64,000 bases of DNA, taken from assembly GCA_032433765.1 (NCBI GenBank), contig JAVIAB010000041.1, positions 81,270,928 through 81,334,927 of the forward strand. The letters are read 5' to 3'. Origin of the DNA: Megaustenia siamemsis. Taxonomy: Eukaryota; Mollusca; Gastropoda; Stylommatophora; Ariophantidae. Below, piece after piece: positions 54,722 through 64,000 of this stretch (position 1 is its first letter; the number at the start of each line of letters is the position of its first letter). The position numbers and the translations under genes were made by a program. Below the pieces are notes generated by a model that worked only from the letters and a program-made list of their open reading frames with translations, was not told where the DNA came from and did no database searches.

Positions 54722-56405
54722 CATATTCCACTGATGTAATTTTCATGCCATTAACTCTCATGATGTGAATGTCTACATTTTCATGTCATTAACTCTCATG
54801 ATGTGAATGTCTACATTTTCATGTCATTAACTCTTACACTGTGAATGTCTACATTTTCATGTCATTAACTCTTACAATGTGAATGCCTACATTTTCATGT
54901 CATTAACTCTTACAATGTGAATGTCTACATTTTCATGTCATTAACTCTTACAATGTGAATGTCTACATTTTCATGCCATTAACTCTTACAATGTGGATGT
55001 CTACATTTTCATGTCATTAACTATCATGATGTGAATGTCTACATTTTCATGTCATTAACTCTCATGATGTGAATGTCTACATTTTCATGTCATTAACTCT
55101 TACAATGTGGATGTCTACATTTTCATGTCATTAACTCTTACAATGTGGATGTCTACATTTTCATGTCATTAACTCTCATGATGTGGATGTCTACATTTTC
55201 ATGTCATTAACTCTCATGATGTGGATGTCTACATTTTCATGTCATTAACTCTTACAATGTGAATGTCTACATTTTCATGTCATTAACTCTTACAATGTGG
55301 ATGTCTACATTTTCATGTCATTAACTCTCATGATGTGAATGTCTACATTTTCATGTCATTAACTCTTACAATGTGAATGACTACATTTTCATGTCATTAA
55401 CTCTTACAATGTAAATGTCTACATTTTCATGTCATTAACTATCATGGTGTGAATGTCTACATTTTCATGTCATTAACTCTTACAATGTGAATGTCTACAT
55501 TTTCATGTCATTAACTCTCATGATGTGAATGTCTACATTTTCATGTCAATAACTCTCATGATGTGAATGTCTACATTTTCATGTCAATAACTCTCATGAT
55601 GTGAATGTCTACATTTTCATGTCATTAACTCTCATGATATGGATGTCTACATTTTCATGTCAATAACTCTCATGATGTGAATGTCTACATTTTCATGTCA
55701 ATAACTCTCATGATGTGGATGTCTACATTTTCATGTCATTAACTCTTACAATGTGAATGTCTACATTTTCATGTCATTAACTTTTACAATGTGGATGTCT
55801 ACATTTTCATGTCATTAACTCTTACAATGTGGATGTCTACATTTTCATGTCATTAACTCTCATGATGTGAATGTCTACATTTTCATGTCATTAACTCTTA
55901 CAATGTGGATGTCTACATTTTCATGTCATTAACTCTTACAATGTGGATGTCTTTATTTTCATGTCATTAACTCTCATGATGTGAATGTCTACATTTTCAT
56001 GTCATTAACTCTCACGATGTGAATGTCTACATTTTCATGTCATTAACTCTCATGATGTGAATGTCTACATTTTCATGTCATTAACTCTTACAATGTGGAT
56101 GTCTACATTTTCATGTCATTAACTCTTACAATGTGGATGTCTACATTTTCATGTCATTAACTCTTACAATGTGGATGTCTACATTTTCATGTCATTAACT
56201 CTCATGATGTGGATGTCTACATTTTCATGTCATTAACTCTCATGATGTGGATGTCTACATTTTCATGTCATTAACTCTCATGATGTGGATGTCTACATTT
56301 TCATGTCATTAACTCTTACAATGTGAATGTCTACATTTTCATGTCATTAACTCTCATGATGTGGATGTCTACATTTTCATGTCATTAACTCTTACAATGT
56401 GAATG
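54722..56405. repeat. 38 bp tandem repeat, about 44 copies
   Basis: The unit begins atgtcattaactcttacaat and continues gtgaatgtctacattttc. The period was verified at 54781 and 54819. The two main subtypes are ctcatgatgtg and cttacaatgtg, with gaatg/ggatg as a second independent marker. Confidence 0.95.
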
Positions 56406-56570
56406 TCTTTGTGGCTCATCGTTTGACCTTGACCTGCCAATAATGAAACCAATGCCCTTGACCTAGAAGATCCGTCTACTGGATGTCCAAGAGGATGAAA
56501 CCAAACTGCGGAAACCACACGCACTTTGGTAAGTAGAGCATGCTGGGATACTTCATTACGTTAATTTAGC
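56406..56570. other. Unique spacer, no gene seen
   Basis: Non-repetitive sequence between two arrays. Nothing supportable was seen. Confidence 0.4.
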
Positions 56571-58640
56571 GTGGACATTTCTGTCAGTGTATTAGACTTA
56601 GACATTACTGTAAGTTTAACAGATCTAGACATTTCTACAAGTTTACTAGAGCTAGACATTTCTAGATGTCTACCAGATCTAGACATTTCTATAAGTTTAC
56701 TAGACCTGGACATTTCTACATGTCTACAAGATTTAGACATTTCTACAAGTTTACTAGACCTAGACATTTCTAGATGTCTACCAGACCTAGACATTTCTAT
56801 AAGTTTACTAGAGCTGGACATTTCTACAAGTTTACTAGAGCTAGACATTTCTGTAAGTTTACTAGACCTAGACATTTCTGTAAGTTTACTAGACCTAGAC
56901 ATTTCTGTAAGTTTACTAGACCTAGACATTTCTGTAATTTTACTAGACCTAGACATTTCTGTTAGTTTACTGGACCTAAACATTTCTGTTAGTTTATTAG
57001 AGCTGGATATTTCTACAAGTTTACTAGACCTAGACATTTCTGTTAGTTTACTAGACCTAGACATTTCTGTTAGTTTACTAGACCTAGACATTTCTGTAAG
57101 TTTACCAGACCTAGACATTTCTGTAAGTTTACCAGACCTAGACATTTCTGTAAGTTTACTAGAGCTAAACATTTCTGTAAGTTTACTAGAGCTAGACATT
57201 TCTGTAAGTTTACTAGAGCTGGAAATTTCTGTAAGTTTACTAGACCTAGACATTTCTGTAAGTTTACTAGAGCTAGACATTTCTGTAAGTTTACTAGACC
57301 TAGACATTTCTTTTAGTTTACTAGAGCTAGACATTTCTTTTAGTTTACTAGAGCTAGACATTTCTATAAGTTTACTAGACCTAGACATTTCTGTAAGTTT
57401 ACTAGACCTAGACATTTCTTTTAGTTTACTAGACCTAGACATTTCTGTAAGTTTACTAGACCTAGACATTTCTTTTAGTTTACTAGACCTAGACATTTCT
57501 TTTAGTTTACTAGACCTAGACATTTCTGTAAGTTTACTAGACCTAGACATTTCTGTAAGTTTACTAGAGCTAGACATTTCTGTAAGTTTACTAGACCTAG
57601 ACATTTCTATAAGTTTACTAGACCTAGACATTTCTGTAAGTTTACTAGACCTAGACATTTCTGTAAGTTTACTAGACCTAGACATTTCTTTTAGTTTACT
57701 AGAGCTAGACATTTCTATAAGTTTACTAGACCTAGACATTTCTGTAAGTTTACTAGAGCTAGACATTTCTATAAGTTTACTAGACCTAGACATTTCTGTA
57801 AGTTTACTAGACCTAGACATTTCTTTTAGTTTACTAGAGCTAGACATTTCTATAAGTTTACTAGAGCTAGACATTTCTTTTAGTTTACTAGACCTAGACA
57901 TTTCTGTAAGTTTACTAGACCTAGACATTTCTGTAAGTTTACTAGAGCTAGACATTTCTGTAAGTTTACTAGAGCTAGACATTTCTATAAGTTTACTAGA
58001 CCTAGACATTTCTGTAAGTTTACTAGACCTAGACATTTCTGTAAGTTTACTAGAGCTAGACATTTCTGTAAGTTTACTAGAGCTAGACATTTCTATAAGT
58101 TTACTAGACCTAGACATTTCTGTAAGTTTACTAGACCTAGACATTTCTTTTAGTTTACTAGAGCTAGACATTTCTGTAAGTTTACTAGACCTAGACATTT
58201 CTGTAAGTTTACTAGACCTAGACATTTCTTTTAGTTTACTAGAGCTAGACATTTCTGTAAGTTTACTAGACCTAGACATTTCTATAAGTTTACTAGACCT
58301 AGACATTTCTTTTAGTTTACTAGAGCTAGACATTTCTGTAAGTTTACTAGACCTAGACATTTCTGTTAGTTTACCAGACCTAGACATTTCTATAAGTTTA
58401 CTAGAGCTAGACATTTCTATAAGTTTACTAGACCTAGACATTTCTTTTAGTTTACTAGACCTAGACATTTCTGTTAGTTTACCAGACCTAGACATTTCTA
58501 CAAGTTTGCTAGAGCTGGACATTTCTACAAGTTTACTAGAGCTGGACATTTCTATAAGTTTACTAAAGCTGGACATTTCTGTTAGTTTACTAGAGCTAGA
58601 CATTTCTATAAGTCACACCCTGACATTTCTGTTAGTTTAC
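56571..58640. repeat. 27 bp tandem repeat, about 76 copies, open on both strands
   Basis: The unit is acatttctgtaagtttacta followed by gacctag. Subtypes are gtaagt, ttttagt, ataagt and acaagt combined with gacctag or gagctag. Because 27 is divisible by three and no frame-breaking change is present, the plus strand reads ISVSLLDLD and the minus strand EMSRSSKLT without a stop for about 2 kb. No ATG context, splice site or domain supports translation. Confidence 0.93.
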
Positions 58641-58762
58641 CACACCCAGCAGCAACATGTCAACACCGAATTGTTTAGAGCAGCTAAACTAGGAGAGAGA
58701 CACGAGACACGTCCACCCTCTCACGTTCAAATGTTAGTATTTTATGTTTGTATTTATCCTGT
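58641..58762. other. Unique spacer
   Basis: Short single-copy sequence; nothing supportable. Confidence 0.35.
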
Positions 58763-60193
58763 AACAACAACTACTATAACAACTACAACATCTACAACAC
58801 CAACAACTACGACTACATCTACTACTACAACTGCAACATCTACTACAACAACTACAACATCTACAACACCAACAACTACGACTACATCTACTACTACAAC
58901 TGCAACATCTACTACAACAACTACAACATCTACAACACCAACAACTACGACTACATCTACTACTACAACTGCAACATCTACTACAACAACTACAACATCT
59001 ACAACACCAACAACTACGACTACATCTACTACTACAACTGCAACATCTACTACAACAACTACAACATCTACAGCACCAACAACTACGACTACAACATCTA
59101 CTACTACAACTGCATCATCTACTACAACAACTACAACATCTACAACACCAACAACTACAACTGCATCATCTACTACTACAACTACAACATCTACAACAAC
59201 AAAAACTACAAATTTTATAACAACTACAACTGTAACACCTACAACATCTGCAACAACAAATACTACATCTACCACATCTACAACATCTACAACAACAACT
59301 ACTACAACTATAACAACTACTACAACTACAACAACTACAACAACAACTACTATAATTACAACAACAACAACAACATCTACAACAAGAACTTAAACTACAA
59401 CAACTACTACAACTACACCAACAACTACTATAACTACTACAACAACAACTACAACTACAACAACTACTACAACTACACCAACAACTACTATAACTACTAC
59501 AACTACAACTACAACAACTACTACAACTACACCAACAACTACTATAACTACTACAACAACAACTACAACTATAACAACTACTACAACTACACCAACAACT
59601 ACTATAACTACTACAACAACAACTACAACTATAACAACTACTACAACTACAACAACTACAACAACAACTACTATAATTACAACAACAACAACAACTTCTA
59701 CAACAAGAACTTAAACTACAACTACTACTACAACTACACCAACAACTACTATAACTACAACAACAACTACTACAACAACCACTACTACAACAACTACTAC
59801 AACAACTACTACAACAATAACTACAACAGCAACTACTACAACAACTATTACAACAACTATTACTACAACTACTACAACAACTACTACAACAATAACTACA
59901 ACAACAATTACTACAACAATAATAACTACTACAACAACTACAACAACAACTACAAGAATACTAACTACAACAACAACTACTACAACAACAACTACAACAA
60001 TAACTACAACAACAATTACTACAACAACAATTACTACAACAATAATAACTACTACAACAACTACAACAACAACTACAAGAATAATAACTACAACAACAAC
60101 TACAACAACAACAACTACAACAACTACAACAAAAACAACAACTACTGCAACACCAACTACAACAACTAATACAACAACAACTACAACAACAAC
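58763..60193. repeat. (ACA/ACT)n array with a 69 bp higher-order unit at the left
   Basis: From 58763 to about 59090 a 69 bp unit (acaccaacaactacgactac as a marker) repeats five times. To the right are looser acaacaactacaactactac phrases. A longer block with caccaacaactactataact recurs about every 60-70 bp (59415-59600). Thr/Asn/Tyr-rich frames are by-products. Confidence 0.92.
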
Positions 60194-60655
60194 TCATCAT
60201 CATGTGCCATACCGGTTTATGTGTTCATGTCCCTCCACAATCTTCTATACTGTGCATCGTATCAGTTCTTTTGTTGACTGTTTTCCATGCCATGACACCA
60301 AGCTATCCAGTATTTTCTCTTTTTGTCGCCCGCGATCTCTCTTTCCTTTTATTTTGCCAGTTGTAACCAAGTATTCCAACGTTCCTCTTCTCACGATGTG
60401 TCTGAAAAATGTTGATTGCTTCTTTCTGATTTTACTATTATGTCTATCATTTCTTGTAGTTCATTCTCTGTCTCTGCTATTAAGACTGTGTCATCCGCAT
60501 ATCGTAAATTATTTATGTGGTGACCGTTGACTTCAATTCCTTTTTTGTCTACTATTGATCTCATAATATGTTCGCTGTAAACTGAAAACAAATCCGGCGA
60601 CAAAACACAGCCTTGTCTGACTCCCTGCTTTATAGATTGGAATTGTAAACAACAA
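60194..60655 (-). mobile_element. RTE-type retrotransposon copy A4, internally deleted, inside the ACA/ACT array
   Basis: On the minus strand it begins FQSIKQGVRQGCVLSPDLFS (RT motif B), then YSEHIMRSIVDKKGIEVNGH, NNLRYADDTVLIAETENELQ (motif C) and MIDIIVK. It then jumps to the C-terminal region (read in another frame; LEYLVTTGKIKGKRDRGRQ) and ends in GGCACATGATGATGA. Compared with copy A3, about 470 bp between these points is missing. Both flanks are ACA/ACT repeat, so it inserted into the array. Confidence 0.88.
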
Positions 60656-63600
60656 CAACTACAACAACTAATACAACAATAACTAAAACAACTACTACAA
60701 CTACTACAACAACTAATACAAAAACAACTACTACAACAACTGCTACAACAAAAACTACAACAACAACTGCTACAACAACAACTACTACAACAACAACTAC
60801 AACAACAACTACTACAAAAACTACCACAACAACTACAACAACAACTACCACAACAACTCATACAACAACTACTACAACAACAACTACTACAACAACTGCT
60901 ACAACAACAACTACAACAACAACTACAACAACAACTACAACAACAACTGCAACAACAACTACTTCAACAACTACTTCAACAACTACAACAACTACAATAA
61001 CTACTACAACAACAACTACAACAACAACTGCTACAACAACTACAACAACTACAACAACTACAACAACTACAACAACAAATACAACAACAACAACTACAAC
61101 AACTACAACAACATCTACTACAACAACTACTACAACAACAACTAAAACAATTACAACAACAACTACAGCAACAACCACAACAACTACTACAACAACAACT
61201 ACTACAACAACTGCTACAACAACAACTACAACAACAACTACAACAACAACTACAACAACTACTACAACAACAACTACTTCAACAACTACTTCAACAACTA
61301 CAACAATTACAACAACAACTACAACAACAACTACTTCAACAACTACAACAACTACTACAACAACAACTACTTCAACAACTACTTCAACAACTACAACAAC
61401 TTCAACAACAACTACAACAACTACAACAACTACAACAACTACAACAACTACAACAACAACAACAACTACTACTACAACAACTGCTACAACAACAACTACA
61501 ACAACAACGACAACAACAACTGCTACAACAACTACAACAACTACTACAACAACTACTACAACAAATACAACAACAACTACTACTGCAACAACCACTACAA
61601 CAACTACAACAACAACTACAACAACTACTACAACAACTACTACAACAACTACTACAACAACTACTACAACAACTACTACTATAACAACTACAACAACAAC
61701 TAATACTACAACAACTACTACAACAACTACAACAACAACAACTACAACAACTACTACAACAACTGCAACAACAACAACAACTACAACAACTACTACAACA
61801 ACTACAACAACAATTACAACAACAACTAAACAACTACAACAACAACTACTACTACTACTACAACAACTACTGCAACAAATACTACAAATACTACAACTAC
61901 TACTACAACTACTACAATAACTGCTACAATAACTACTACAACAACTACTACAACTACTACAACAACTACTACAACAACAACTGCTACAACACCTTCAACA
62001 ACTACTACAACAACAACTACTACAACAACTACAACAACAACTACTACAACAATAACTACTACAAAAACTACTACAACTACAACAACTACAACAACAACTA
62101 CAAGAACAACTACAACAACTACAACAACAACTGCTACAACAACTACAACAATTACAACAACTACAACAACAACTACTACAACAACTAAATCAACAACTAC
62201 AACAACAACTGCTACAACAAATACAACAACAATTGCTACAACTACAACAATTACAACAACTACAACAACTACTACAACAACAATTGCTAAAACAACTACA
62301 ACAATTACAACAACTACAACAACAACTACAACAACAATTGCTACAACAACTACAACAACAATTGCTACAACAACTACAACAACAATTGCTACAACAACTA
62401 CAACAACTACAACAACAACTACTACAACAATTACAACAACAACTGCTACAACAACTACAACAACTACTACAACAACAACTAAAACAACAACTACAACAAC
62501 AACTACTACAACAACTACAACAACTACTACAACAACAACTACAACAACAACTACAACAACAACTACAACAACAATTTCTACAACAACCACAACAACTACA
62601 ACAACAACTACTACAACAACTACAACAACAACTACAACAACAACTGCTACAACAACTACAACAATTACCACAACAACTACAACAATAACTACAACAACAA
62701 CTACAACAACAACTACAACAACAACTGCTACAACAACTTCAACAACTACAACAACTACAACAACTACTACAACAACTAAAACAACTATAACAACAACTAC
62801 AACAACAACTGCTACAATAACTACAACAACTGCTACAACAACTAATACTACAACAACAACAACAACAACAACAACTAATACTACAAGAACAACAACTAAT
62901 ACAATTACAACAACAACTAATACTACAATTACAACAACTAATACTATAATTACAACAACTAATACTACAATTACAACAACTAATACTATAATTACAACAA
63001 CTAATACTACAATTACAACAACTAATACTATAATTACAACAACTAATACTACAATTACAACAACTAATACTATAATTACAACAACTAATACTACAATTAC
63101 AACAACTAATACTATAATCACAACAACTAATACTACAATTACAACAACTAATACTACAATTACAACAACTAATACTAAAATTACAACAACTAATACTACA
63201 ATTACAACAACTAATACTAAAATTACAACAACTAATACTACAATTACAACAACTAATACTATAATTACAACAACTAATACTATAATTACCACAACTAATA
63301 TTACAATTACAACAACAACTAATACTACAATTACAATAACTAATACTATAATTACAACAACTAATATTACAATTACAACAACTAATATTACAATTACAAC
63401 AACTAATACTACAATTACAACAACTAATACTACAATTACAACAACTAATACTACAATTACAACAACTAATACTACAATTACAACAACTAATACTATAATT
63501 ACAACAACTAATACTACAATTACAACAACTAATACTACAATTAGAGCAACTAATACTACAACAACAACTAATACTACAACAACAACAACAACTAATACTA

Positions 63601-64000
63601 CAATTAAAACAACTAATACTACAACAACAACTAATACTACAACAACAACAACTAATACTACAACAACAACAAACAATACTACAATAACAACAACTAATAC
63701 TACAACAGCAACAACTAATACTACAACAATAACTAATACAACAATAACAACAACTAATACTACAAGAATAACAACTAATACTACAATTACAACAACTAAT
63801 ACTACAACAATAACTAATACAACAACAACAACAACTAATACTACAAGAAGAACAACTAATACTACAATTACAACAACTAATACGTAAACAACAACAACTA
63901 ATACTACAACAACAACTAATACAACAACAACTAATACTACAAGAATAACAACTAATACTACAATTACAACAACAACAACTAATACTACAACAACAACTAA
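60656..64000. repeat. (ACA/ACT)n array continuing to the window edge
   Basis: acaacaactactacaacaac type phrases dominate to about 62860. From 62930 to 63545 a regular 21 bp unit (attacaacaactaatactac plus a, alternating with ataa) repeats about 29 times. Then mixed actaatactacaacaacaac phrases continue to the edge. Minus-strand Val-rich and other open frames are artefacts of triplet periodicity. The array is incomplete on the right. Confidence 0.93.

Noticed and set aside
56571..59393. 940-codon frame joining the 27 bp array to the Thr-rich array
   Set aside because: Starts at GTG and follows repeat periodicity; the opposite strand is equally open.
61826..63676. Val-rich 616-codon minus-strand frame
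   Set aside because: Direct translation of (ACA/ACT)n repeats.

Overview
This window looks like metazoan nuclear DNA, probably from a lophotrochozoan such as a gastropod mollusc; the taxon is inference. The evidence for an animal is spliceosomal exon boundaries, 5'-truncated non-LTR retrotransposons of RTE type with (TGA)n tails, a tRNA-derived SINE-like piece, AATAAA poly(A) signals, and an exon carrying what looks like a THEG repeat, typical of sperm-axoneme proteins. Nothing prokaryotic is present. Most of the 64 kb is tandem repeat DNA: more than thirty unrelated minisatellite or microsatellite arrays lie almost end to end, and only a few kilobases are coding or unique.

Layout. 1-4.1 kb: CT and TG low-complexity DNA, then a cluster of broken retrotransposons set into a 34-35 bp repeat. 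4.4-12 kb: 28, 20, 20, 38 and 20 bp arrays with a tRNA-like fragment. 12.2-18 kb: a retroelement tail, then 23, 42, 22, 52/30 and 13 bp arrays. 18.1-18.3 kb: a possible terminal exon. 18.3-19.4 kb: two 29 bp arrays containing CAGCTG. 19.47-24.34 kb: the main gene, a single open exon of about 1624 codons encoding a Ser-rich, mostly disordered protein with a C-terminal coiled coil. 24.3-27.3 kb: its probable long 3' UTR, including a 38 bp array, ending at a double AATAAA. 27.7-32.9 kb: further arrays, a SINE-like fragment and an RTE copy. 32.93-37.2 kb: a 4.3 kb ACC/ACT/ACA array containing a 564 bp block duplication. 37.2-44.8 kb: RTE and RNase H element remnants with arrays, one rich in AP-1 sites. 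45-50.3 kb: 32, 31 and 38 bp arrays; the 31 bp array carries a 1209 bp higher-order duplication. 50.58-52.06 kb: two exons of a THEG-repeat gene, followed directly by an array whose unit copies the exon 2 splice donor. 52.8-64 kb: an RTE copy, 20, 38 and 27 bp arrays, and a long (ACA/ACT)n tract running off the window and split by one more RTE fragment.

The genes do not form an operon or an obvious pathway. The main biological interest is how the arrays relate to the two genes (CAGCTG motifs on both sides of the large gene; amplified splice donors in the THEG-like gene), the repeated use of the same unit lengths (38, 20 and 21 bp) by unrelated sequences, and recent block duplications in four or more arrays. 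Most long open frames in the arrays are by-products of periods divisible by three and are not annotated as genes.
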